Positions 35,199 to 44,407 of a DNA stretch of 64,000 nt are shown here, piece by piece. The DNA lies in the NCBI GenBank assembly GCA_019918135.1, contig WBZZ01006252.1:1-64000 (forward strand), given 5' to 3'. Each line of letters starts with the position of its first letter. Position 1 is the first letter of the stretch. A program made the translations under genes and the position numbers. The notes beneath the pieces are model-generated. The model ran no database searches. It was not told the DNA's origin and worked only from the letters and a program-made list of their open reading frames with translations. The stretch comes from Paulinella micropora. Taxonomy: Eukaryota > Cercozoa > Imbricatea > Euglyphida > Paulinellidae.

Positions 35199-36653
35199 AT
35201 AATAAGAAATCTGCACACACACACACACACACAGAAAAGAAACAAGTACGCAACGATTATACACGAATGTCACGATCACACACGGGAATGTCAAAATCAC
35301 ACAGGAATGTCCTTTTGTTTCTACGTACACAGAAAGAAGACGATGTCTTTAGGCTTACAGAAAATTTTTGTTCACGCGGAACAGGCGATTCTTGGTACAC
35401 AAACATTCGTCCACAAATACAAAGTAATCAAAGATTTGCAATCGTCTGTGATAAATGAGAAAAATCGATAAAAGAAGTAAAAAGAAATGGTACAGGAAAC
35501 GGGGAAGGTGGGGTGGGGGCCACAATAGTGAGCACAGGTGGCTGCCGTGAAAAAACAAAAACGGTCCGTACTGTCATTGTGCCGGAAAGCTATTGAGAAT
35601 CCCAACATTGTGCGCAAGTGGCGCAAGGCCCCCCCCCCCCTCCACACACATATCTGCATCAAGATTTTCTACACCTACCATTTCCGACCTTTTCTTTACA
35701 CACGCAATTTCGCAAACACACACAATCTCGCACACACACACCATCTCGCACACACAATCTCGCAAACACACACTTTCACACACACACAATCTCGCAAACA
35801 CACCATCTCGCACACACACACCATCTCGCACACACACACACACAATCTCGCACACACACACAATCTCGCACACACACACACACACAATCTCGCACACACA
35901 CACAATCTCAATCTCGCAAACACACACTTTCACACACACAATCTCCGCACACACATACAATCTCGCAAACACACACACACACACACACATTTCACAGACA
36001 CACACTTTCACACACACAATCTCGCAAACACACACACACACATTTCACAGACACACACTTTCACACACACCATCTCGCACACACACACAATCTCGCAAAC
36101 ACACACACACAATCTCGCACACACACACACCATCTCGCACACACACACAATCTCGCAAACACACACACACACACACACACCCATACACACACAATCTCGC
36201 AAACACACACACACACACACTTTCACACACACAAAACACCATCCCGCACACAATCCCGCACACACAAACACACCATCCCGCACACGACTTTTGCGTTTAT
36301 ATACATCTGTTCACAAAACACCATCTAAACATACGTTCACCTGACTTTGTGATTAACACCCATAAAACACACACACACACATTTCACAGACACACACTGT
36401 CACAGACATACAAACCTTGATAGACACACAAACTTTCACACACACATAAGGCTAGGCACAGACAGCAGAAAGGACGACTTATCACAATACACAAATACAA
36501 AAACACACATCGATTTTTTTTACATTGGTGCAGCCGCAACTGTGCACAAGTCCGGGAATCCACAAAATGCTGCAGCCTACTCTCTCTCTCTCTTTTCCTG
36601 TTAAACACAGAGATTCCATATTTTGTTGTTGTTAATGCTCCCATTTCTTAGCG
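35199..36653. repeat. CA-rich microsatellite region with TCTCGCA units
   Basis: About 1.45 kb between divergent genes. It begins with an (AC) run at 35215-35232. From about 35640 to 36440 it consists of CACA tracts broken by ATCTCGCA or TTTCACA, giving about 20 copies of ATCTCGCAMACACAC-like units and three copies of TTTCACAGACACACAC. No stop codons occur in several frames on both strands simply because of the repeat, so reading frames there are not genes. A C run at about 35629-35640 marks its start. Replication origin, recombination hotspot or enhancer are all possible. Confidence 0.85.
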
Positions 36654-37963
36654 ATGTCTACGACGTCGAAGCGTACGAAGCCAGCAGAGACCACACAATC
36701 TTCTTCCAAGAAGCACCGCGCCTCCGCGCCGGCGGAAGAAGCCAGTGACTGGACGAAACTGCTGAACCAGTGCCTCAAAGAAGAGCAACCCCGCAAGCGT
36801 ATCAAGTTGTTGGAGCAGTTGCTCGACCGCATCTACCAAGACTTTCTCCGGAGACAGCTTGCTGAGGCCATAACCATACACCTGCCCCAACGCGCAGCCA
36901 GTCTCAACGACAGAATCGAGCGTGCTGTCGTCGCTTTCGAGGCCAGGAAGAATAAGCATGCTGGCCATGCCCTGCACGCCTACCTGGAAGGCCTCAAAAA
37001 AGAGCTCTCGCCAGGCCCACGGCCTGGACTACTATCCAAGATCACGAAGCGTCTACGCGCGCTCTCAAGCTGCTCGGAAACACAGAAAAATTGCTGCAGC
37101 TGTCCGACGCCAGCCTGTTGTTTAAGCTAAAGACAGGAGAGCACCGTTGCTGCGTGGAGCGCACGCGCCAGCTGTTAGAATGGCTCGATAAGCTAATCCG
37201 CTGCTACGACGAACTGCTAGAATGGGCTTTCGTCCGCTTCGACGAAGTGGTGACCAGCCCCCTCCGTGACAGCCGCGAGAAACTCGGGTCCTTGCGATTC
37301 CTCAGTTATTGGGCCAGCGACGGTGCCGACGAGGAGTCGGACGAAGAGGAGTCGGACGAGGAAGAAGAAGAAATGGCGGCGCCCTCTGTTAGCCCCGCGG
37401 AACAGACGAAATGTCCTACACACACGCTAGAACTGCAGGCCAAAACCGAAACGGGACGTTCCGCAAAGCAACGCAAATACTGGGCCGGCGAAGGTGCCTA
37501 CGAGCAGTCGGACGACGAGGACTCGGACGAGGAAGAAATGGCGGCACCGTTAGTTAGCCCCGTGGAGCCAGCGAAAGCTCTAGAATTGCAAGCAAAAACC
37601 GAAACGGTTATTACCCGCGAAAAGCACCGCACAGCCTACGCAGCCCTTATCACCGGTGAATCCAAGTTCGAGGAGCTATCCAAAGAAATTCAGGAGGCCC
37701 AGAGCCTCCTCGAGCAGCTGAGGCAGCTGAGCCTAGGCATCATGACCGCGTTTAAGGGGTGTGATATCATCGCCAAAGAATCCAAGAGAATGCTGCGAAG
37801 TCTACGTGCTGAATCCGATTTAGGTGGTTTTCAGCCTTGTCCACGAAAGCACTGTGGCGAGATTCGCATCATTGACGACTACGACGGCGAACCGCTCCTG
37901 GAGCACTGCCTCTGCGGCGATGGCGAGGATGAGGAGGAGGATTCGAATGCAGACGACGAATAG
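36654..37963 (+). CDS. Coiled-coil protein with acidic repeats, frame broken near 36996-37015
   Basis: ATG at 36654 opens a frame with a basic start and helical region (NQCLKEEQPRKRIKLLEQLL). At about 36996-37015, right after an A6 run (36996-37001), the coding signal moves to the frame ending at 37963, with continuing helices (RALKLLGNTEKLLQLSDASL). One missing A would explain it, so a homopolymer read error is likely, though -1 frameshifting is possible. An acidic block (37303-37420 and 37471-37605) is present in two related copies, each with YWA ... MAAP and LELQAKTET. The C-terminus contains CPRKHCGE and CLCGDGEDEEED, a possible zinc site. Family unknown. Confidence 0.55.
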
Positions 37964-38209
37964 AGGACAGCGAGATCAAAAAACTAAAGGCGGGAAAAAG
38001 GCTGGCTACGTTGTCGCTTTCCCCCTCCCAATTTTTTTGTTGTTGTAATTAAACAATTATTCTTTTACTCGAATTCTTTTTTTGTTTCTGTCGCTTTATT
38101 CCAAAGTCAGGCTTCGCGGCAGAAGAAAAAGAAAAATGCTCTTACACAACACTGTTCTGTGATCTAGCTTCCTTGAATTTTTTAAGCACCCAAAAAGCCA
38201 GTAACTAAA
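37964..38209. other. Convergent A/T-rich spacer
   Basis: T-rich stretch between the ends of two converging genes, with no homopolymer of G or C and no gene. Confidence 0.35.
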
Positions 38210-38560
38210 TTAAAGTGAGACTTTGTTTATCAGCTGAAAACGTGACCACACCAATTGAAGGAGCAGGACGACATGCATCAATTGCGTACATTGTGTGAGG
38301 ACCCTCTTACGTTTGTCACTGTCATCTTCCCTCTTGCAAACGTTATACACAAACCAGATTAAGGCCCGCCTGAGCCCCACCAGCGCAGTTGATACCGCGT
38401 AGCACGCGATAGAAAGCCAGCATTGCTGACAAGCGGAGCGTGCGCTGGTAAGGGCCACGCAAGTGACGTACGCCCAGAGCTCGGCTGAACACAATAGGCG
38501 GCTAGTCCAGGTCACTGATTGTTCTCCTTTTTCTGCTTGTTCTCCGTGCTTGATCATCAT
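38210..38560 (-). CDS. Small hydrophobic protein, probable membrane protein
   Basis: A 116-residue protein from ATG 38560 (the frame upstream has only a TTG). Hydrophobic segments around LLCSAELWAYVTCVALTSA, QCWLSIACYAVSTALVGL and a C-terminal HVVLLLQLVWSRF suggest two to three membrane passes with short charged loops (KREDDSDKRKR). Six or seven cysteines. Family not known. It is divergent from the single-pass protein at 38927, with C-rich spacer between. Confidence 0.45.
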   Translation of the reverse strand: MMIKHGEQAEKGEQSVTWTSRLLCSAELWAYVTCVALTSARSACQQCWLSIACYAVSTALVGLRRALIWFVYNVCKREDDSDKRKRVLTQCTQLMHVVLLLQLVWSRFQLINKVSL

Positions 38561-38926
38561 CCTTCTACTATCCCTCCCTCCACTGCTTTGCCTCTCTTTT
38601 TTTTCCCGCTTGTTTGTACAGACCACGACCAATTCTCCCTGTCCCCCCCCCTCTGCTGCAACAACAAAAAAAGTCGCTTCCGTCCCCCCCCCCCGCCTCG
38701 TTTTTCAGCCCTCGTGGACATTGCCCCCCCCCCCCCTCCCTCTTCGTTGTCTTCTTCTGTCCCGCCGCCCGGTCCCTTTTTTAAGCCACGACCAAAACAA
38801 GATATGTCTTTAAAAAAAGAAAGGTTCTTTTGTTGTTCTCTGGTTTAAAAAAAGTTTTCTCTAATTTAGACCAACCAGTTCCCAAAAAAAAGAGAGAGAC
38901 CAGCACCCAGGCCTTTAGCCAGCCCC
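38561..38926. promoter_or_regulatory. Divergent upstream region with C runs
   Basis: C runs at about 38645-38652, 38686-38695 and 38724-38734 occur upstream of the gene at 38927. No gene is supported. Confidence 0.4.
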
Positions 38927-39217
38927 ATGTTTACGGCGCTAATTTCTGTCAGCGCTTACGACGTGATCGCGGCCAATTGGAAGGCGGCGGCCGTGATTAT
39001 GGCGGTGGTTCCGACCTTACTACTGATGTGGTTCATAGTGTGCCGACGCCACTCCCACAAATCGCAGCCCGAAATCAGCAGCACGGACGACCTCAGTTGC
39101 AGGCCGAGCAAGAGTCATCCTCTGTGGACTAACAAGAACATTCGCTGGAGTAGAATAACGTCTGTCGTCCCCGACACTAACCCCAACAGCTCTCTTGTCT
39201 TGCATTTGTACCAGTAG
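38927..39217 (+). CDS. Small single-pass membrane protein
   Basis: A 96-residue protein from ATG 38927. One strong hydrophobic helix (AAAVIMAVVPTLLLMWFIVC, about 20-39) is followed by a His/Arg start (RRHSHK) and a Ser/Thr/Asn-rich, polar tail. An N-terminal outside, C-terminal inside or the reverse topology cannot be settled. Family unknown. Such short membrane proteins are common in large virus envelopes or internal membranes. Confidence 0.55.
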   Translation: MFTALISVSAYDVIAANWKAAAVIMAVVPTLLLMWFIVCRRHSHKSQPEISSTDDLSCRPSKSHPLWTNKNIRWSRITSVVPDTNPNSSLVLHLYQ

Positions 39218-39277
39218 CAACAGTTTCCATTCTCTACGAGATGCAAAAAAATTTTTGTGGCAATTGTTAAAAAAAAG
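39218..39277. other. Convergent spacer
   Basis: Sixty bases with T/A-rich runs between converging genes; nothing else seen. Confidence 0.3.
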
Positions 39278-39967
39278 TTACTGTTGCGAAACATGTCGTA
39301 GCGCGCGGCCCGCTTCTGTGGCAGAGGCCTGAGGGAAGAAGGTCCACGGCGTGTCAAGCAATGTTTTGAAAGTGCCAACGCAGTGATTGATAGCCTTGCA
39401 GGCCCTGTCTAAGCTGGTGGACAGGGTGTCACTCGACGGTTGCGCAGTGTCGTCTTCGCCCAGCCACAGCCTGAGCCAGGAATCGTCGGACAGGCGGCGC
39501 GGGAACCATTCGCAGTTGTCCACCATCGTGTGGGAAGGCTGCATGTTCCAATGTTCGGTCGTGTACTGGATCACCGCCGCCAGGGGCGCCTCCTGCTTAC
39601 AAAAGCCCATCATGCATTTCCGCCACTTGCGATAAAAAATTTCCTCCTCGCTACCAGTAGCTAGACCGCCGGGGGTTAGCCCTATGACCGTGTAGTGCAG
39701 CTTCTCCCAGTCGTGCCTTACTTGTCGCAAGCTGTCTGTGCGGCCGATGATCTTGCCCGCAGAAAGCCTGGGGCGCTTAGGTCCGGCCGGCGCCGGCGCC
39801 GGGTAGAGCCGCAATTTCCTGTCTTCAAGGCGTAGTTTCTTGGCCTTGTCTTTGAGCAGGGTCACGTACACAAAGGCCACTAACAGCAGTTGCGCTCTAG
39901 GGTGGGGCCTCGCGAAAGCCAGCATGAACGGCGACGTGGCGTGCGGTCCAAGGTATGCCAATCGCAT
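39278..39967 (-). CDS. Hypothetical protein
   Basis: A 229-residue protein from ATG 39967. A moderately hydrophobic segment near the N-terminus (RAQLLLVAFVYVTLL) may be a membrane anchor. It precedes a basic region (LKDKAKKLRLEDRKLRLYP) and a mostly helical main part (DWEKLHYTVIGL, WMQPSHTMVDNCEWFPRRLSD in pieces). No catalytic motif is visible and I do not recognise a family. ATG 39925 (MLAF) is an alternative start and would still keep the hydrophobic segment. Confidence 0.45.
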   Translation of the reverse strand: MRLAYLGPHATSPFMLAFARPHPRAQLLLVAFVYVTLLKDKAKKLRLEDRKLRLYPAPAPAGPKRPRLSAGKIIGRTDSLRQVRHDWEKLHYTVIGLTPGGLATGSEEEIFYRKWRKCMMGFCKQEAPLAAVIQYTTEHWNMQPSHTMVDNCEWFPRRLSDDSWLRLWLGEDDTAQPSSDTLSTSLDRACKAINHCVGTFKTLLDTPWTFFPQASATEAGRALRHVSQQ

Positions 39968-40562
39968 TGAACTGTTTGGGTTGGCTTGCTATCAAAGACC
40001 AAAGAAAAAAAAACAACAACGCGAAAGCGCAAGAAAAAAAAAGCAAACTATGAGTGCCGGAGTTCAAAAAAAGGCTTCGTACCTGTGGCCGCGTATTTCC
40101 CTTGCTTCTCGAATGTATGGTCAGCATCATCCACGTGGAGACGGAAAGTCCGTGGCCAACAGTCCCCCGCCCCCCACCCTCCCTTACGCCTTTCTTCAAC
40201 CACTAACAAAAAAATCCTAGTTTTTTTTCTGTTACTGTGGGGAGGTTTTCTGACGGGTAAGGCTTTGGGAAGGGGAAGAGGCGGACTTTATTTTTTCTGT
40301 GCAACTCTTCGGGCCGCAGGAAGGACAGGACGACGTGGCCTTTTGCCCCCCCCCCCCCCATCCTTGTTCTGGCTTTTTGCTCCCCACCCACCGTCTCTTT
40401 TTTCCATTTCCTTCCCCCCCCCCCTCTCTTCTCCCTCTTTCCACCCTCTGTCATTTCCCGCCTTGGTTTTAGATTGGGGAGGGGGGGAGACTGTCGGCCA
40501 CCCTTTTCAAAAAGCCGCGCAGCCAGCTGCACCAACCAAAAAAAAAGAAAAAAACTGTTACC
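39968..40562. promoter_or_regulatory. Divergent upstream region with C runs
   Basis: About 600 bases between divergent genes. C runs lie at about 40345-40359 and 40415-40425, upstream of the ERCC4 gene. Frames in this stretch are shadows and low-complexity. Confidence 0.4.
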
Positions 40563-41669
40563 ATGGAGCAGAACGCAGGCTGGTGGGGCCACTCGGCCTG
40601 GATCGCAGAGCAGACCCGTGGCACGGGTGCGGGCTGGCAGGCGTGGGCAGCCGCCAGGGGCACGAAGCGATCGGACTTCCCTGATATCAATGGGCTGCGA
40701 GATTTTTGGCAGCGTTTTTTGACAGTCACTTGGGCCGCGCCTGATGCACCGCTCTTGGCCGACACAGTCCACCAAGCGGAAATCTCGGCAGAACTGGCGA
40801 GGCTGAGCGACCAAGAACTCAAGCGCGGCTTGCGCGCGTGGTTCGCGGCGCCGGCCTCTGCAGCCGCGCTGATAGTGCTCGACCACCGGGAAATGTTCTT
40901 GGTGCAGTGCCTGGGGCAGCTGCCGTTCGTCAGGGTCGAAGCGCTGCAGGTGGGCGACATAGCCTTCCGGCGCGGGGACGTCCTTGAGCGGATCTTTGAG
41001 CGCAAGCGCGCCGACGACTGCGTGCAGTCCATCAGGTCGGGTCGTTTCCAAAAACAGCGGCTGGCGCTGGCAGAGTGGGCCGGCGCACAGGGGAGGATGG
41101 CGGGCTACATACTGGAGAGCCCTGTGTGGCTGCTGCAGAACGACTCGTCCTGCGGCGAATTACTGGAGCCCGTGCGCAGCAGTCTGTCGCGCAATGGCGC
41201 GCTTGAGCCCGGCGTCGCCACGATGCTGCGGGCCGCCGAGAGCAGTACGACCATGAGGTACGGCCTGCTGTGGCTGACAACGGCCCACGGGTTCCATTCG
41301 GCGCTGCTGCTGCTGAACTTGTTCCGGGTCTGGGTCTGCGCCGAAACTGTCGCGTCGCTGCAGGACGCGATCGTGCAGGAACGCGCAAACACCGTACGGC
41401 AGGGGCACGAGACCGAGCGGCTGGGGGTCTACGCGGCCGTGCGCGGGGTGAGTCCCGCGGTGGCCAGGGCTATCTGTGCGCGCTTTCCTACGGTGGCGAG
41501 CTTGGTGCAGAACGCCGAGGCGCGTGGGCCGCGCAACGCGCTGCGCGATCTCGCTGACTTGCGAGTTAGGGCTGGTGGGCGCAGGCTGGGCCCCAAGCTC
41601 GCGACCAGGCTTTTCTGCCGTTTCGGTGTGTTACCGTGCACCGCCAACGGCCTGCCGTGCCGGTGCTAG
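40563..41669 (+). CDS. ERCC4-domain (XPF/MUS81-type) nuclease
   Basis: A 368-residue protein from ATG 40563. The nuclease core is clear: VLDHREMFL (Asp107, Arg-Glu 109-110), GDIAFRRGDVL (Asp132), then FERKRADD (Glu146-Arg-Lys, Asp152), SIRSGRFQKQRL. These match the XPF/MUS81 signature GDX(n)ERKX3D. The C-terminal third (about 290-360) contains a helix-hairpin-helix-like region (VYAAVRGVSPAVARAICARF, DNA-binding in family members) and a Cys pair at the very end. Role: cutting branched or flap DNA in replication, recombination or repair. A similar nuclease gene occurs in asfarvirus (EP364R). No partner subunit is seen here. Confidence 0.85.
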   Translation: MEQNAGWWGHSAWIAEQTRGTGAGWQAWAAARGTKRSDFPDINGLRDFWQRFLTVTWAAPDAPLLADTVHQAEISAELARLSDQELKRGLRAWFAAPASAAALIVLDHREMFLVQCLGQLPFVRVEALQVGDIAFRRGDVLERIFERKRADDCVQSIRSGRFQKQRLALAEWAGAQGRMAGYILESPVWLLQNDSSCGELLEPVRSSLSRNGALEPGVATMLRAAESSTTMRYGLLWLTTAHGFHSALLLLNLFRVWVCAETVASLQDAIVQERANTVRQGHETERLGVYAAVRGVSPAVARAICARFPTVASLVQNAEARGPRNALRDLADLRVRAGGRRLGPKLATRLFCRFGVLPCTANGLPCRC

Positions 41670-42037
41670 TAAAAAAAAGCAATAGATAAAGAGTCAGTCT
41701 TTTTTTTCTTTTGGTATATTCTGAGTAAGCCGCTGGGTCTGCCCTCCCTCTTGTTTTTTCTGAATAAGCTGTCGAACAGTCCTAAACACAAATTTTCTGG
41801 CCGCTTTTCGCACCCAACGCCAAAGATTTTTTTGCAAAAAATTCCGACCTAAGATGCCACAACTGTCGTGTCTGGCCCCCTGGGGGGGGGCCATGGCATT
41901 CCGCCTGCCCCTCGTTGTTGTCTTTTCTCTTTCTCTAATGTCTGCCCCCCCCCCCCAAACCCTCATTCTGTTCACCACCGCTCTCCTTTCTTGTTTGCCT
42001 TTTTCTTTTCTGTTTCTTAGGTTTACCAAAAAAAAGC
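41670..42037. promoter_or_regulatory. Upstream region with pyrimidine tract
   Basis: Between two plus-strand genes. A G run at about 41881-41890 and a C run at about 41946-41956 occur, followed by a long pyrimidine tract ending TTTCTTAG just before ATG at 42038. The last part looks like a 3' splice site, so a 5' leader intron is possible but unproven. Confidence 0.4.
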
Positions 42038-43294
42038 ATGGCGTGCCCGCCCATGCTGTCGGACATCGCGCGTTCCACTTTTTGGTACAACGTGGCCGAT
42101 CCAGCCGCTGTCCTGCGCCTGTTGGGGCGTGGCCACTTACAAGCGCAGGGCAGTTATGGCCTGCTGGCGTTCTTGTCGGAGAGTTGCAACGGCCGTCAAG
42201 GCTGCGCGTGCCTGATCTGTGTCCTGGAGCGTAAAGCTCCTTGTTCCTTGAAGAAGCAGCTCGGGTCGTCTCCGGCGGCGGAATGCATTTGCATAGGCTG
42301 TCGCGTGTTCCGGCGGAATACGACAAGCGCGGCCTACGCGGAGTATAACAATCGGCGGCGTGTCTTGTTGTTTACACAACGCGGCTTCGAGTCTAGGCCC
42401 CATGACGAGGGCCTGTCCATAATCTCGTTCGGGACCCGCAGCGGGTTCGGCTGTGCGGCCGTCGCGCTGAACCTGGGCCTGTGGCAGCGCCAGGCCTTCT
42501 ACGAACAGCTGTGCGGAAGGGGCAGCTCGGCGAGGGATCGTGCGCTGCTTGCCGAAAGTGCAGCCGCCATGTTCGGTGAGCAGCGCGGGCTTCGGCTTTG
42601 TGTCCTAATCTCAGAACCGCTCGGCTCGGACTGCGGTTGTGCGCTGTGTCAGGCGTATCTTGGCCAAGGGCCTATTACCTTGGAGCAGCTGCTGGTCATG
42701 CTTGACACACAAAGCCACGAAAGGGAGCGAGAGGAAAAAGAGGAGCTGGAGTTGCACGAAAGAGGGCCCCGCACGCACGCTCTGCAAGTGCTGGCGCGAC
42801 TGCGCCAGGCCTCAAGCTGCAGCAATCTGTGGCAGATCCGACCGCAGGCCGCAAGCGTCACTGTAAGTGTTGTCGACGACCTGAGCCACTACGGTGCCGA
42901 ACGTACGGTGCAGTTCTTGACAAACCTGCAACAGTTGGCAGCGAGGGCCCACGCGGCGGACCCTGTGCTAGCGTCGCTGGAAAATGAGATCGGGCCCTCG
43001 GTGCCTGACCGACGACGCGGACCGTCGTTCTACCTGTTGTTGTCAGGCGAGAAGCGCGAGCAGGTGTACTGGGCGCTAATAAGTAGGGGTCTAGACGTCT
43101 TGAGCGTGGCTACCCTCGATGCAAGCGCGGTCGCAGACTACAGTCTGCGGCGGCGCCCTCGCAGCGGGACGTCGCAACTAGTTGTGCTGGATATGGACCG
43201 CGTAGTAGCGGAGCAAAGGGGCGGTGCGTCGTCCGGCCTGGACTTTAGTGTCGAGCCCAGCTTCCTAGTGTTCAAGGGCAGCCGTTTCGTTTGA
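42038..43294 (+). CDS. Hypothetical Cys-containing protein
   Basis: A 418-residue protein from ATG 42038. N-terminal half has several cysteines (CNGRQGCACLICVLE, ECICIGCRVF) that could form a zinc site. Next is a hydrophobic beta-rich portion (SIISFGTRSGFGCAAVALNL). A charged helical segment (HEREREEKEELELHERG) follows, and the C-terminus contains beta-like segments (FYLLLSGEKREQVYWALISR, SFLVFKGSRFV). Even composition suggests a globular protein, though I do not recognise the family. It follows the ERCC4 nuclease in the same direction. Intact, ending in TGA. Confidence 0.5.
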   Translation: MACPPMLSDIARSTFWYNVADPAAVLRLLGRGHLQAQGSYGLLAFLSESCNGRQGCACLICVLERKAPCSLKKQLGSSPAAECICIGCRVFRRNTTSAAYAEYNNRRRVLLFTQRGFESRPHDEGLSIISFGTRSGFGCAAVALNLGLWQRQAFYEQLCGRGSSARDRALLAESAAAMFGEQRGLRLCVLISEPLGSDCGCALCQAYLGQGPITLEQLLVMLDTQSHEREREEKEELELHERGPRTHALQVLARLRQASSCSNLWQIRPQAASVTVSVVDDLSHYGAERTVQFLTNLQQLAARAHAADPVLASLENEIGPSVPDRRRGPSFYLLLSGEKREQVYWALISRGLDVLSVATLDASAVADYSLRRRPRSGTSQLVVLDMDRVVAEQRGGASSGLDFSVEPSFLVFKGSRFV

Positions 43295-43550
43295 CAGCCT
43301 TTTGTTCCAGCCGGCCGAGCCAAAAACAAAGTATCTTTTTTCTTGTGCAAAAAAAAATCAAGGAGCAATAGATTAGTTTCTTGTATAGTAGCAAATTGAA
43401 GCTCGGGGAGGGAAACTGTGCCAGGAGCGACACTTTCCTTTTAAATTTTTTGACCCACAGCTTAAAAAAAGGCACACCTTTTTTCAGTACGTTTGGTGCA
43501 AAGTTATCTTTTATTAATATGCCGTTGCCACAACCTTTGCAGGTTTTGCT

Positions 43551-43790
43551 ATGCGGGTTGCTCTTGGCACGACCATCCTGGGTTTCACCCGCACGCCCGT
43601 TTTCTATCCGGCCGGCGTTTCAGCTGCATGGAGAGCAGTCAAGATTTTAATATGCTGCTCTGACGGCCCCATTAACGAACAGTGCCTTAGACTTCGAGGA
43701 CTGCCACTGCGCGAGCTAGAAGTCGCCAATTGTTTTCACTCAGGAAAAAATCCCGCCGCGTTGCTGGCGGCAGTTCCCTACAGACTTTGA
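43551..43790 (+). CDS. Short protein with one LRR-like unit
   Basis: A 79-residue frame from ATG 43551. The segment NEQCLRLRGLPLRELEVANC looks like one leucine-rich repeat of the F-box/LRR family found elsewhere in this window. No F-box precedes it. It may be a remnant of a paralogue, an independent small protein, or chance. Upstream is ACCTTTGCAG, downstream there is a GT microsatellite (43847-43864). Confidence 0.35.
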   Translation: MRVALGTTILGFTRTPVFYPAGVSAAWRAVKILICCSDGPINEQCLRLRGLPLRELEVANCFHSGKNPAALLAAVPYRL

Positions 43791-44407
43791 CTATCCAGCG
43801 AACCAGCGCATCTTGTGTGCCACTGCCAAAATAAGTGTGTTTTGTGTTGTGTGTGTGTGTGTGTTTGGCCAAATCTTCTCCGATCTCGATATCGGCCGTA
43901 ATTAAATCAGCTTCGTACCTTAATTGGGAATCTATCTTGAAACATGTTACCGCTACAGGCACCGCCGCTTGTAAAAAAAACAATAGCCCAGAGCTCGTTT
44001 TTATGTCTCAGCAAAGGTTTTTTAATTCAAAAGTCAATGGCGGTGTCTTAGCATTTCATCATCCCTCCTACAAATCTGGGAGAAAGAAAAAGGATGAGAC
44101 GAACGGGGGAGGGGGGGGGGGGAAGGCGCTCGCCAACGCCCCTCTCCCTTTTGTCAACAGTCGTACCAGCAACCACGCAACGGCCCCCCCCCTCCCGAGC
44201 GCAAACTTCCTTGTCTTTCTTCTCTCCCTCTGTCTCTTATCTTGCTTTTGTATTTCTGTTTTTTTTTCGCTTCGGCGTAAAAAAAATAAACACAAGAAAT
44301 TACAGCGAACACAAAAGAAAGAACGAAAAAAAAAGCGAGAGAGGGAGAGAGGAAAAAAAATTATTTCTTTCTTCTCGGCCATAAAAAAAAAAAAACAGGA
44401 GAATTCC
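43791..44407. other. Spacer with GT microsatellite, G and C runs
   Basis: A run of GT (43847-43864), a G run at about 44110-44120 and a C run at about 44184-44192, followed by purine-rich sequence up to ATG 44408. No gene is supported; the frames reaching upstream are low-complexity. Confidence 0.45.

Noticed and set aside
35538..36420. Long His/Thr-rich and Cys/Val-rich open frames on both strands over the CA-rich block
   Set aside because: They exist because CA/GT repeats contain no stop codons in these frames. The proteins are pure repeat translation and differ in each frame with equal length.
41694..42326. Minus-strand frame of about 210 codons opposite the start of the gene at 42038
   Set aside because: Low-complexity and opposite to a better gene; no motif seen.
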